A stretch of DNA of 44,454 bases from Pontibacterium sp049599735 (lineage in GTDB: Bacteria; Pseudomonadota; Gammaproteobacteria; Pseudomonadales; Balneatricaceae). The notes beneath the pieces are model-generated. The model had not been told where the DNA came from. It searched no databases and saw only the letters and a program-made list of their open reading frames with translations. The position numbers and the translations under genes were made by a program. Below are positions 9,433-17,738 of the stretch, in pieces (the first letter of the stretch is position 1; every line of letters begins with the position of its first letter). The stretch is taken from contig JBMYOX010000022.1 in assembly GCA_049599735.1 (NCBI GenBank), positions 1 through 44,454 on the forward strand, written 5' to 3'.

Positions 9433-10031
9433 ATGAATTGATCGTTGGCAACCTGCTGCTGTTTATCTGCGCCTTAGTGCTTTGCGGGCGCAGTTACCGC
9501 CTGGGCGGTGAAGCTTATACTTCAGGGTTTGTAATCAGTCTGTCCGGTGCATTTATCGCCGCATCGGCAGTGTCCTCAATATTCCTGACCGGCACCACCG
9601 ATCAGGATTATCAGACCCTGCTGCGTATGCTGAACAATCTTGCCTATTATGCTGCTATCCCCCTGATTGGCAGTGCTATGCTGGCCGATTCCCTGGGACA
9701 GAACTGGCAAAAACCTGCCTGGGGGCGTTGGTTACTGGCCCTGCTGGCCCTGTTTGAAGTCACCCGCCGGGCCGAATCCGGATTAGGCTATAGCCAACTG
9801 ATGGCCGCGCTTGTGATGGCGGTTATGCTTTTTTCAGCCCTGCGTTATACACAACTACAGGCACGGCTTGGCAGCATTGTTGCGGGACTTTCGCTGGGCT
9901 GCGCCGTTTTACTGTTCAGCCCCTGGAGTTTGTTCAGCGCCTGGCAAAATACGCTGGCTTATCCGGCTGCACTGGCGGTAATGCTACTGGGTGTACTTCA
10001 GGTTTTACCCCGAAATAAAGCGCCGGGATAA
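9429..10031 (+). CDS. Hypothetical multi-pass membrane protein coupled to hemL
   Basis: I do not recognise the family. The 200-residue product is almost entirely hydrophobic, with roughly six to seven predicted membrane segments (about 5-20, 33-55, 72-87, 98-110, 120-136, 145-166 and 172-192) and short charged loops. The start codon overlaps the hemL stop by four bases and there is no separate promoter room, so it is the last gene of the ClC-thiE-hemL run. A strong terminator follows 30 bases after its stop. A role tied to heme synthesis is only suggested by position. Confidence 0.8.
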   Translation: MNELIVGNLLLFICALVLCGRSYRLGGEAYTSGFVISLSGAFIAASAVSSIFLTGTTDQDYQTLLRMLNNLAYYAAIPLIGSAMLADSLGQNWQKPAWGRWLLALLALFEVTRRAESGLGYSQLMAALVMAVMLFSALRYTQLQARLGSIVAGLSLGCAVLLFSPWSLFSAWQNTLAYPAALAVMLLGVLQVLPRNKAPG

Positions 10032-10061
10032 AACCCGCACATAAAACCTTACTATATGCTG

Positions 10062-10095
10062 TCGGGGAAACAGCCAGTTTCCCCGATTCTCTTTT
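10062..10095 (+). terminator. Intrinsic terminator of the ClC-thiE-hemL run
   Basis: TCGGGGAAAC-AGCCA-GTTTCCCCGA is a perfect 10-bp stem followed by TTCTCTTTT. It marks the end of the plus-strand run that begins at 5774. Confidence 0.85.
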
Positions 10096-10189
10096 CAGAG
10101 CTCTGTCACTGAACGGCTCACTCAATCCAGTCAAACTTAGCCAATATCAAGGCCCGGTTTTCGCGGTCAGACTAAAAACAGCACCCTGA

Positions 10190-10777
10190 TTAATAACGCC
10201 GTGCCTTCAGGCGAGCGCGCTGAGCACCAATTCGATCGCCTGCCTCATCCCGTACATCGGCAATCAGCAACCATAGTTTTTTCAGCATCGGCGCAGAGCC
10301 TGCTGCCACCTGAGCGCCCTTCAGAGCCAGCTGCTCAGCCTGAGGCCATTTCCCCTCCCGAAGACGCAGCACTGATAACTGATAATAAACCTCAGGCTCC
10401 CGGGGCGCGATACGCTGAGCACGTTCCAGTGTACTGCCCGCCGCGCTGTATGAACCACGGGTGATCTGTTGTTCCGCATTGCCCAGCAAAGCGACCACTG
10501 CCGGATTAGGCCGATGCTGACGCTCAGACTCCCTGACACTGACCCAGCCGCCGGAGGTCGCTGTATCGGTTTTTTTCTCCCGCTGAACGGGCAGGTCATC
10601 AACAGGCACAACTTTCACATCCGCAGAGGCAGGTGCATCCACTACAGTACCTGCCGGAGGTATAATACGGGTCGTCCGGGTACGGTCCTCGACCACGACT
10701 GGTCGCTGATTGCCACCCACACAACCTGTCAGTACTAAGACACCTGCCATCAGCAGTAAATTTGCTCTGTTTTTCAC
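10190..10777 (-). CDS. lpoP: TPR lipoprotein, likely LpoP-type activator of PBP1B
   Basis: Predicted outer-membrane lipoprotein of 195 aa. I chose GTG at 10777, preceded by AGGA at suitable distance and just 4 bases after the mrcB stop. This start puts the lipobox LTGC at residues 16-19 (Cys19 lipidated). A low-complexity, probably disordered linker (about 20-85) leads to a TPR-like helical region (about 92-190: NAEQQITRGSYSAAGSTLERA, split across two helices, then EPEVYYQLSVLRL). Known from the family: in Pseudomonas aeruginosa a TPR lipoprotein, LpoP, is encoded beside ponB/mrcB and activates PBP1B. The layout here is the same, so the assignment is by context plus architecture. A longer frame to 10846 would run into mrcB and lose the signal peptide. 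Confidence 0.75.
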   Translation of the reverse strand: MKNRANLLLMAGVLVLTGCVGGNQRPVVVEDRTRTTRIIPPAGTVVDAPASADVKVVPVDDLPVQREKKTDTATSGGWVSVRESERQHRPNPAVVALLGNAEQQITRGSYSAAGSTLERAQRIAPREPEVYYQLSVLRLREGKWPQAEQLALKGAQVAAGSAPMLKKLWLLIADVRDEAGDRIGAQRARLKARRY

Positions 10778-10781
10778 CCGT

Positions 10782-13121
10782 TTATTCCTGTCTGAACCAT
10801 CGTTTAAACCACTGTAAAGGATTCTGTGGCGCTTTATACTGACCACAATCCACTTGCCGTTCAGGTGCCGTGCCTTTTATAAAAGGAACCTGACTGGCAC
10901 CGGCACATTGCTCATCGGATAAATAACCCGTTGCTTCATCAATCCATCGATATTCAATGCCTTCCGGATAGGTTGCCAGAAAAGGCTCCGGCTGTTCCTG
11001 ACGAATATACTCAGTCCAGGCCCGTAACGCACCGCCCGAACCGGTAAACGGTAACTTAGCGTTATTATCCAATCCCAGCCATACCACCGCCAGACGATTA
11101 CCGGCAAAACCGGCAAACCAGCTGTCACGCTGATCATTACTGGTGCCGGTTTTACCCGCTACATTAAGTGTGTCCGGCAATTTCTGATACACATAACGCG
11201 CGGTGCCTTCGCGCACCACTTCCTGTAAAGCATACTGAATCAGATGGGTCTGTGCTGCAGGCACCGCCTGTTCCACTTCCAGCGGATAGCGGGACAACTC
11301 CTGACCTTCGGCATTGGTGACCAGACGAATCGCTCGCATGGGCATCCGGAATCCGTTCGCAGCAATCGTCTGGTAGAGCTTGGATACTTCAAACGGACTC
11401 ATAGACTCAGCGCCCAGTAACAAGGAAGGATAAGGCTTAGGTTCCTGCTCTATCCCTAAGCGCCGCATCATTTGAATTACCGAATCCAGCCCGATTTCCA
11501 TACCTAAGTGTGCAGTGCTCAGGTTATAAGAGTTTGATAAAGCACGGTGCAAAGCCACCGGACCGTGGCTTTTTTTATCAAAGTTCTTCGGTTGCCAGAT
11601 CTGACCATCCTGCATTTTAACCCGAACAGGTGAATCATCCAGCAGGGATGCCAGTGTATAACCCTGCTCCAGGGCCGCCAGATAAACCGCTGGTTTCACC
11701 AGAGAACCCACCGGCCGCCTGGCATCTAATGCCCGGTTAAAACCCTGATAGCGGGCGTTACGGCCGCCGACCACAGCCAGCACCTCTGCTGTTTGCGGAT
11801 CGGTTACGACCATGCCACCCTGCAACTGACTGATGCGTTTCCCATGCCGTTTTTGTAGCTGACCGATTGTTTTCAGCAAGGCACTTTCAGCACGGGCCTG
11901 CACAACCGGGTTCAGGCTGGTAAACACCCGTAAGCCATCCGAACTTAAAGCTTCTTCCGGGTATTCCTGACGTAACTGGCGTTTCACCAGATCCAGATAA
12001 GCAGGGTAAGCCCCTTTCAGCAGGCTTTTTTGTTTCACCACCCCCAAAGGCCGTTGTTGCGCCTCCAGCCTCTGCGCCTCTGAAATATAACCCTGATCAG
12101 CCAGTAAACGCAGCACCAGATCACGCCGTTTTTTTGCCCGTTCAGGGTGGCGGCGCGGGTCGTAAAAAGACGGGCCTTTTACCAGACCCACCAGCAACGC
12201 TACCTGATGCAACTGCAGCTCCCGGATGGGCCGGGCAAAGTAATACTGACTGGCCAGCCCGAAGCCATGTACCGCCCTGGATCCTGACTGTCCGAGATAC
12301 ACTTCGTTCAGATAGGCTTCCATAATCTCATCTTTGCTGTAATGCACATCCAGCAAAAAAGCCATAGGCAGTTCGAGCAGTTTACGCGCCAGCGTGCGCT
12401 CCGAGGTCAGATAGAAATTTTTAACCAGCTGCTGGGTCAGCGTACTGCCGCCCTGCACAAAACGCCCGGCTCTGAGATTCACCCACATAGCACGGGCAAT
12501 ACCGCGCAAAGAAACACCGTGGTGTTCATAAAAATCCCGGTCTTCCACCGCCACCAGCGCCCGGGGCAGATAATCCGGTGCCTGTTCCAGCCGGATTAAT
12601 TGCCGGTCCTCATTATCCCGGGTATAAATACCACCAATCAGTACCGGCTCAAGCCGTGCGAGGGCAACAGAACGACCCGCCTCATCGCGTATACTGCTCA
12701 GGCCACGGTTGTTAAAACCAACCAGTAACTGACGTCCGGGCTCAGACCCGTCCGGAAAGTCAAAACCCCGGGTATATATCCTGATCCGGTTGTGAGTCAC
12801 TTCCATGGTGCCCGGCTCACGGCTGCGCTGGACAGCCCGATAGCCCAGACCACGCAGCTCAAGCTTAAGATCGGCAACGCTCAGCTTCTGACCCACATAA
12901 AGTTCCAGCGGACGGGCATAGACCTTCGCAGGCAACGCCCAGCGTTTGCCATCAAACTTTTCACGTACCTGGGCATCCAGATAAATCATGCCGATACCAC
13001 CGATAACCAGAAAAACCAGTGACAGTTTCAGCAGCAATACAAACAGACGCCGGCCTAACGAAGGCTGTCTGGAACCCGACGCTCTGCGCCTGGAGGATTT
13101 AGAGACTCTCTTTTTTTTCAT
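10782..13121 (-). CDS. mrcB: Penicillin-binding protein 1B (bifunctional)
   Basis: Inner-membrane peptidoglycan synthase. A basic cytoplasmic tail (1-24) is followed by one membrane helix (about 25-47) and a UB2H-like region (about 65-150). The GT51 glycosyltransferase domain has EDRDFYEHHG (catalytic E193) and GGSTLTQQL (224-232). The transpeptidase domain has the nucleophile S473 in GSLVKP, the SYN motif near 531-533 and KTGTS near 645. All catalytic motifs are intact. At 779 aa it is shorter than E. coli PBP1B, mainly at the ends. A TPR lipoprotein gene follows after 4 bases and probably encodes its activator. It is divergent from the fused kinase gene, with about 44 bases between start codons. 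Confidence 0.97.
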   Translation of the reverse strand: MKKKRVSKSSRRRASGSRQPSLGRRLFVLLLKLSLVFLVIGGIGMIYLDAQVREKFDGKRWALPAKVYARPLELYVGQKLSVADLKLELRGLGYRAVQRSREPGTMEVTHNRIRIYTRGFDFPDGSEPGRQLLVGFNNRGLSSIRDEAGRSVALARLEPVLIGGIYTRDNEDRQLIRLEQAPDYLPRALVAVEDRDFYEHHGVSLRGIARAMWVNLRAGRFVQGGSTLTQQLVKNFYLTSERTLARKLLELPMAFLLDVHYSKDEIMEAYLNEVYLGQSGSRAVHGFGLASQYYFARPIRELQLHQVALLVGLVKGPSFYDPRRHPERAKKRRDLVLRLLADQGYISEAQRLEAQQRPLGVVKQKSLLKGAYPAYLDLVKRQLRQEYPEEALSSDGLRVFTSLNPVVQARAESALLKTIGQLQKRHGKRISQLQGGMVVTDPQTAEVLAVVGGRNARYQGFNRALDARRPVGSLVKPAVYLAALEQGYTLASLLDDSPVRVKMQDGQIWQPKNFDKKSHGPVALHRALSNSYNLSTAHLGMEIGLDSVIQMMRRLGIEQEPKPYPSLLLGAESMSPFEVSKLYQTIAANGFRMPMRAIRLVTNAEGQELSRYPLEVEQAVPAAQTHLIQYALQEVVREGTARYVYQKLPDTLNVAGKTGTSNDQRDSWFAGFAGNRLAVVWLGLDNNAKLPFTGSGGALRAWTEYIRQEQPEPFLATYPEGIEYRWIDEATGYLSDEQCAGASQVPFIKGTAPERQVDCGQYKAPQNPLQWFKRWFRQE

Positions 13122-13165
13122 CAGCTAAGTATAATGCCTTCCTAAATAAGGTGATACTGACAGCC

Positions 13166-14686
13166 ATGACGCTCATAGACAGATTAAGCCAGGCTGAGGC
13201 CTACCCGCACCCCGTGCAGACAATCCAGGTAATTGAAACTCATATTTCCTGGCTTTTCCTGACGGGTGACTACGCCTATAAAGTCAAAAAACCGGTGAAT
13301 TTTGGCTTCCTGGACTTTACCAGCCTCGAAAAACGTAAGTTCTACTGTGAAGAAGAGCTACGGCTGAATCAGCGTCTGGCCCCGGATATTTACAAAACCG
13401 TTGTACCTATTGGTGGCAGCCCCGAAGCACCTGAAATCGGCGGTGAGAGTGAGCCTTTTGAGTATGCCGTCAAAATGTCGCAGTTTAATCCGGCACAGCG
13501 CCTGGACCGACTGTTACAGGCCAAACGTTTTGAAGCCCACTGGATTGACACCCTGGCAGAGCAAATTGCCGACTTTCACAGCCGTATTCCCCGCGTTGCA
13601 GCAGGTAGCCCCTGGGGTGAGCCTGAAACCATCTGGCAGGTTGTCTCCGATAATTTTCTGCATATCGGCGAGGTCATCAATGAACCCGACGACTGGCAAC
13701 AACTGCAACAACTCTCTAATTACGGTGCCCAGAGCTTTCGTGAGCTCAGCACACTGATCCAGGCACGAAAAACAAACGGCCAGATACGGGAATGCCACGG
13801 TGATCTTCATCTTGCCAATATCACCCTGTTCAATGATGAGTTGCGCCTGTTTGACTGCATTGAATTTAATTTACAGTTCCGCTGGATAGATACACTCTGT
13901 GATCTGGCTTTCCTGTTAATGGATCTCGAAGCCAACAAACAGTTCCGCTGGGCAAACCGCTGTCTTAACCGCTACCTGGAACTGGGTGGGGATTATGACG
14001 GTATACCTTTACTGAATTTTTACAAAGCTTACCGCGCGATGGTGCGCGCCAAAGTGGCTGTTATCGGCGAAAACAAAAACTTTGCCGAACTCAGGCACTA
14101 TATGGGCCTGACCGAAGGTTACACCAGGCCTCCTCAGCCTGTGCTTTACTTAATGCACGGTGTTTCAGGCACAGGAAAAAGTCACTTCAGCCAGCAACTG
14201 CTGGACGCTATAGGGGCAATTCGGGTGCGCTCTGATGTGGAGCGCAAGCGGCTTTACCGTGAACTCTGCCTGAAAGGGGAAAAACTGGATTTATACGGTG
14301 CAGAAATGAATGTGCGGACTTTTCACCGTCTGCAGGATATTACCGGCGCCCTGATAAAAGCCGGTTATTCAGTGATCGTAGATGCCACTTTTATCCGTTA
14401 CCGCACCCGACAAAGTTACCTTGAACTCAGCCAGCAACTGAGTGTGCCTACCCGTATTATCAGCTGCCAGTGTGAACAAAAATTGATCGAGGCGCGCTTG
14501 AAAAAACGGGTTATTGAGGGACTGGATGCCTCTGATGCAGATGTGTCTGTGATGCATCAGCAGCAGGAACACCAGCAGGCACTGAGCGATGAGGAGCTGG
14601 ATTACACCATTGTGGTTGATACAGATGATGACGATGCCATCAGCCGGGTGCTAGAGCGGCTCAGCGCCGAAGAAATTATTCACTGA
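13166..14686 (+). CDS. Fused aminoglycoside-phosphotransferase-like / P-loop kinase protein
   Basis: Two-domain protein of 506 aa with unknown substrate. The N-terminal half (about 1-325) resembles APH/choline-kinase folds, with AYKVKKPVNFGF as the nucleotide lysine region and the Brenner-type motif CHGDLHLANI near 212-221. The C-terminal half (about 330-506) is a small-molecule or nucleic-acid kinase-like P-loop domain with Walker A GVSGTGKS and a DATF segment typical of AAA_33 kinases. This fusion is a recurrent but uncharacterised family in Proteobacteria. I prefer ATG 13166 over GTG 13151, since AAGGTG lies 12 bases upstream of the ATG. Its 3' end overlaps the convergent hmuV by 36 bases. 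Confidence 0.85.
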   Translation: MTLIDRLSQAEAYPHPVQTIQVIETHISWLFLTGDYAYKVKKPVNFGFLDFTSLEKRKFYCEEELRLNQRLAPDIYKTVVPIGGSPEAPEIGGESEPFEYAVKMSQFNPAQRLDRLLQAKRFEAHWIDTLAEQIADFHSRIPRVAAGSPWGEPETIWQVVSDNFLHIGEVINEPDDWQQLQQLSNYGAQSFRELSTLIQARKTNGQIRECHGDLHLANITLFNDELRLFDCIEFNLQFRWIDTLCDLAFLLMDLEANKQFRWANRCLNRYLELGGDYDGIPLLNFYKAYRAMVRAKVAVIGENKNFAELRHYMGLTEGYTRPPQPVLYLMHGVSGTGKSHFSQQLLDAIGAIRVRSDVERKRLYRELCLKGEKLDLYGAEMNVRTFHRLQDITGALIKAGYSVIVDATFIRYRTRQSYLELSQQLSVPTRIISCQCEQKLIEARLKKRVIEGLDASDADVSVMHQQQEHQQALSDEELDYTIVVDTDDDDAISRVLERLSAEEIIH

Positions 14687-15442
14687 ATGACGCAAGCCCG
14701 GCTCCCCGTCCTGCCAGCGGGCCTGCAACGGCAGGTCATAAAGTGTGCTTAAAAGCGCATCATGCCACAATTGCTGTACCGGTCCCTGTGCCTGGAGGTT
14801 TCCTGCCTTTAACAGCACCAGCTGATCGGCATAACGTGCCGCCAATACCGGATCATGTAACACGGCAACCACAATTAATCCCTGACGGCTCGCCAGTGTT
14901 TTCAGATAAGCCAAACACAAGTGCTGGTGCCGCAGATCCATTCCGGCCAAAGGCTCATCCAGCAGCAATACCCGGCTTTCTTCACCCACTTGCGCCAACA
15001 CCCTCGCCAGCTGAACACGCTGCTTTTCACCGCCGGATAAAGTCAGGTAGTTGCGTTCGGATAAGCCTGAAAGCTCCATAACCTCTAACAACTGAGACAC
15101 ACGGACATCGGCCGCCTGATCACTCAGGCCCAGTGGATGGGCACCCATTTTGACTACTTCAGCCACTGTAAACGGGAAACTCAGCGGATGATCCTGGGTA
15201 AGCATGGCCAGTTGTCGGGCACGTAACAAGGGATGCATCGTCCGTACAGAGACTCCCGACAAAGCAACCTCACCCCGTTGCAACGTTTCCTGACCCGATA
15301 ACAACTGAAGTAGCGTGGATTTGCCCGCGCCATTTGGCCCCAGAATCACACTGAACTGCCCGACAGCCAGCTGCAGTTTAATATTCTGCAGCAAGGCACA
15401 ACCACCACGGCTATAAGTATCCACATGAACACTTAACGTCAT
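14651..15442 (-). CDS. hmuV: Heme/iron ABC transporter ATP-binding protein
   Basis: Cytoplasmic ATPase of a FecCD-type importer, most like the heme subgroup HmuV/PhuV. Walker A is GPNGAGKST (about residues 35-43), the signature is LSGGEKQRVQLARVLAQ, and Walker B is VLLLDEPLAGMD. The switch histidine lies in VLHDP. The length of 263 aa is normal. Its start overlaps the hmuU stop by four bases, so it is coupled to the permease. The last 36 bases overlap the end of the fused kinase gene on the other strand. Confidence 0.93.
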   Translation of the reverse strand: MTLSVHVDTYSRGGCALLQNIKLQLAVGQFSVILGPNGAGKSTLLQLLSGQETLQRGEVALSGVSVRTMHPLLRARQLAMLTQDHPLSFPFTVAEVVKMGAHPLGLSDQAADVRVSQLLEVMELSGLSERNYLTLSGGEKQRVQLARVLAQVGEESRVLLLDEPLAGMDLRHQHLCLAYLKTLASRQGLIVVAVLHDPVLAARYADQLVLLKAGNLQAQGPVQQLWHDALLSTLYDLPLQARWQDGEPGLRHSVNNFFGAEPL

Positions 15443-16443
15443 TGCATCCCCCCGCGCCGGTAAAGAATCATCAGCAGGAAAAAAGGGCCTCCCAGCAGGG
15501 ACGTCACTACACCCAACGGTAGCTCTGCCGGTGCGATCAGCAGCCGTGCCAGCACATCGGCCAGCGTCAGAAACAAGGCACCCAGCAACGCTGATAACGG
15601 CAGCAGATAACGATTATCAGGCCCAATCATCAGACGTACCAAATGAGGCACCACCAGACCAACAAAACCGATCATACCGCCCACCGCCACCACAGCTCCC
15701 ACACCCAGGGCACAAAAAACAATCAGATAACGATGACAACGTTGTACCGACACACCCAGCAGCTGTGCCTGTCGCTCACCCAGCAATAACAGATTCAGGG
15801 TACGGCTCTGACTCAGCAGCCCCAGGAACACCGGCAGCGCAATCAGTGCCAGCACAACGACTTCTGACCAGCCCTGATGCTGCAGCCCGCCCATCAGCCA
15901 GAAAACCACCTGACGCAGGCTAAAGTCATCCGAAAAATACTTAAGCGCACTGATACCTGATGCCGCAGTCGCATTAATCGCAATGCCCACCAGCAACATG
16001 GTGGTTACCGAAACCGCATCAACACGGCGGGCAATGCGGGATACCAGCCAGGTGGCCAGCAAGCCACCCAGAAAAGCCGCCAGGGGCAACGCAAAATCCC
16101 CCATATAAGCAATAAAAGCCCCCCCAAATACCAACATCGCCACCGCCGCCAGGCCTGCGCCAGCAGATACACCAATCAAACTTGGGTCAGCCAGTGGATT
16201 ACGAAACATGGCCTGCACAGCAGCCCCGGTAATACCCAGTAATGCCCCGGCCAACAACGTCAGACAAAGGCGGGGAAAACGTAAACCCATAAACACCTGA
16301 TGCGCCACGGACTCTGTTTGCCAAAGATCAGCCAGCACCACCGATACTTCTCCCGTTTGCAGCGACAGCAGAATCACTAACGGCATAAAAGCAATCAGCA
16401 TAAGTAGCAAGGCACGGGGATGAATATTTCCCGAAGCGATCAT
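15439..16443 (-). CDS. hmuU: Heme/iron ABC transporter permease, FecCD family
   Basis: Integral membrane permease of 334 aa with about ten hydrophobic helices. Family landmarks are GAVQAMFRNPLADPSLIG, which includes the conserved NPLA stretch near 85, and GFVGLVVPHLVR near 255-266, the loop that contacts the ATPase. It is coupled by four-base overlaps to tonB before it and hmuV after it. No periplasmic binding protein (HmuT) gene lies in the cluster, so that partner must be encoded elsewhere. Substrate (heme versus a ferric chelate) is inferred from the HmuV-like ATPase. Confidence 0.92.
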   Translation of the reverse strand: MIASGNIHPRALLLMLIAFMPLVILLSLQTGEVSVVLADLWQTESVAHQVFMGLRFPRLCLTLLAGALLGITGAAVQAMFRNPLADPSLIGVSAGAGLAAVAMLVFGGAFIAYMGDFALPLAAFLGGLLATWLVSRIARRVDAVSVTTMLLVGIAINATAASGISALKYFSDDFSLRQVVFWLMGGLQHQGWSEVVVLALIALPVFLGLLSQSRTLNLLLLGERQAQLLGVSVQRCHRYLIVFCALGVGAVVAVGGMIGFVGLVVPHLVRLMIGPDNRYLLPLSALLGALFLTLADVLARLLIAPAELPLGVVTSLLGGPFFLLMILYRRGGMQ

Positions 16444-17198
16444 TGTGGCTTATCCAGTAAAAAAGTGACTGGTATTTTCACATAGGCCGCCTGTGCGTGG
16501 CCATCCTGTTGTGCCGGTGTGAATCGCCACTGACGTACCGCTTTAAGTGCCGCTTTATCCAGCAGACGAAAACCTGATGATTCCGATACCGACACCTGCC
16601 CAACTTCACCCGATGCTTTCACATAAGCCCGTAACCAGACTGTGCCTTGCTGACCCCGTTTTCTGGCAATACGCGGATAAACAGGCGGCACTTGCTGTTG
16701 ATAACTCACCGCCTCAAAGCGCGCACTCGCCTGTGCATGGTTTACCACCGGTTTAGCGATTTTATCTGCCGGTTCTGTGGACTGTTCAGTTTCAACGATT
16801 TTGTCCGTTAATTCAGCTTTGGATATCGGCTTGTGAATTAACGGCACGGGCTTTTTAACAGGTTCAGGGGGTGTTTGTACGGGCGGTTTTACCGGTTCAG
16901 GCACCGGGGGAGCTGGAGGTACTTTTATCCGCGGCTTGATAGGTTGCGGTTGCGGTTGCGGTTGCGGTTGCGGTTGCGGTTGCGGTTGCGGTTGCGGTTG
17001 AACAACATCTAAGGCTTTTTCGGGCGGGTGTACCATTGCCTGATAGCTAATTTGTACCTGCCGGGTTGAGCCCTGCAATACAGGGGCCATTAATACCGGC
17101 TGCCAGCCAAGTAACAATCCCAAGTGCAAGATTACTGAGATCAGCAAGGTTAGCACCAGCATTCCGGATTTAAACCAGACACGCCCTTTTACCTGCAC
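16440..17198 (-). CDS. tonB: TonB-family energy transducer with (Gln-Pro)10 tract
   Basis: Links the inner-membrane proton gradient to outer-membrane receptors. It has one N-terminal membrane anchor (about 12-32), a proline-rich periplasmic spacer (about 55-130) and a C-terminal TonB domain (about 165-250, with YPRIARKRGQQGTV and AVRQWRFTPA). The spacer contains ten consecutive Gln-Pro pairs encoded by a perfect hexamer repeat, then PP/KP-rich sequence. The start is probably GTG at 17198; the Shine-Dalgarno site is weak. It heads tonB-hmuU-hmuV, each joined by a four-base overlap. ExbB and ExbD are not in the window. No clear Fur box was found upstream. Confidence 0.9.
   Translation of the reverse strand: MQVKGRVWFKSGMLVLTLLISVILHLGLLLGWQPVLMAPVLQGSTRQVQISYQAMVHPPEKALDVVQPQPQPQPQPQPQPQPQPQPIKPRIKVPPAPPVPEPVKPPVQTPPEPVKKPVPLIHKPISKAELTDKIVETEQSTEPADKIAKPVVNHAQASARFEAVSYQQQVPPVYPRIARKRGQQGTVWLRAYVKASGEVGQVSVSESSGFRLLDKAALKAVRQWRFTPAQQDGHAQAAYVKIPVTFLLDKPQ
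16942..17000. repeat. Hexanucleotide tandem repeat (GGTTGC)9.8
   Basis: Nine perfect GGTTGC units plus GGTTG in a row, inside tonB. On the coding strand each unit is CAACCG, giving Gln-Pro pairs. Slippage would change the spacer length by two residues without shifting the frame. Confidence 0.95.
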
Positions 17199-17266
17199 AA
17201 CACTTCGGCCCCACGCTTAAACACAATTAAAAACGCCTCTATTATAATGGCCTGTGCTGATCCTGC

Positions 17267-17321
17267 CCTGAGGCTTATTCACCCTGAGATTAAAAGCACT
17301 CATTCACGCTGAGGCTTAATT
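17267..17321. repeat. Three imperfect repeats between tonB and the Rieske gene
   Basis: CCTGAGGCTTATTC (17267-17280), CCTGAGATTAAAAG (17283-17296) and GCTGAGGCTTAATT (17308-17321) share a CTGAG core followed by an AT-rich tail. They lie in the 177-base divergent gap, next to a TATAAT hexamer at 17243-17248 that can be read on either strand. Function unknown. Confidence 0.5.
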
Positions 17322-17375
17322 AACCTATCCTGTGTCCCGGATCAACGCTCACTTAGAAACCTAACGAGGGACACC

Positions 17376-17738
17376 ATGACGGTGCTTTGTACTTTAGATG
17401 AAATGACCGAAGGTCAGGCACGTGGTTTTGAAATTAATGGGCAGAAGCTGGTACTGGTACAACACCGGGCTGCTTTTTTTCTTTATAAGAACAGCTGCCC
17501 CCATCGCCGGATTCCGCTGGAATGGCAGCCCGATCAGTTTCTGGACTACGACAAAAACTTTATCCAGTGTGCAACCCACGGTGCCCTGTTCAAAATAGAA
17601 GACGGGCTTTGTATTGCCGGACCTTGTAAAAACGCCCACCTGGAAGCCGTACCTTTCCAAATTAAAAACGGCACCCTGGTGCTTGATCCGGCACCCGATA
17701 GCGGCCCGCTTACAAATGAACCGGTAAGGCCTGAGTAA
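17376..17738 (+). CDS. Small Rieske [2Fe-2S] protein
   Basis: A stand-alone Rieske domain of 120 aa, probably a cytoplasmic electron carrier or the ferredoxin part of an unknown oxygenase. The cluster ligands are all visible: C41 and H43 in SCPHRR, then C65 and H68 in QCATHGALF. There is no signal peptide or membrane anchor, so it is not a bc1-type subunit. The start ATG follows GAGGGA at good distance. The last 29 bases overlap the 3' end of the convergent sfsA gene. The partner enzyme is not evident from neighbours. Confidence 0.9.
   Translation: MTVLCTLDEMTEGQARGFEINGQKLVLVQHRAAFFLYKNSCPHRRIPLEWQPDQFLDYDKNFIQCATHGALFKIEDGLCIAGPCKNAHLEAVPFQIKNGTLVLDPAPDSGPLTNEPVRPE

Noticed and set aside
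17350..17361. ACTTAGAAACCT shared with 26047-26058
   Set aside because: A 12-base match is expected by chance in a window of this size, and the contexts differ.
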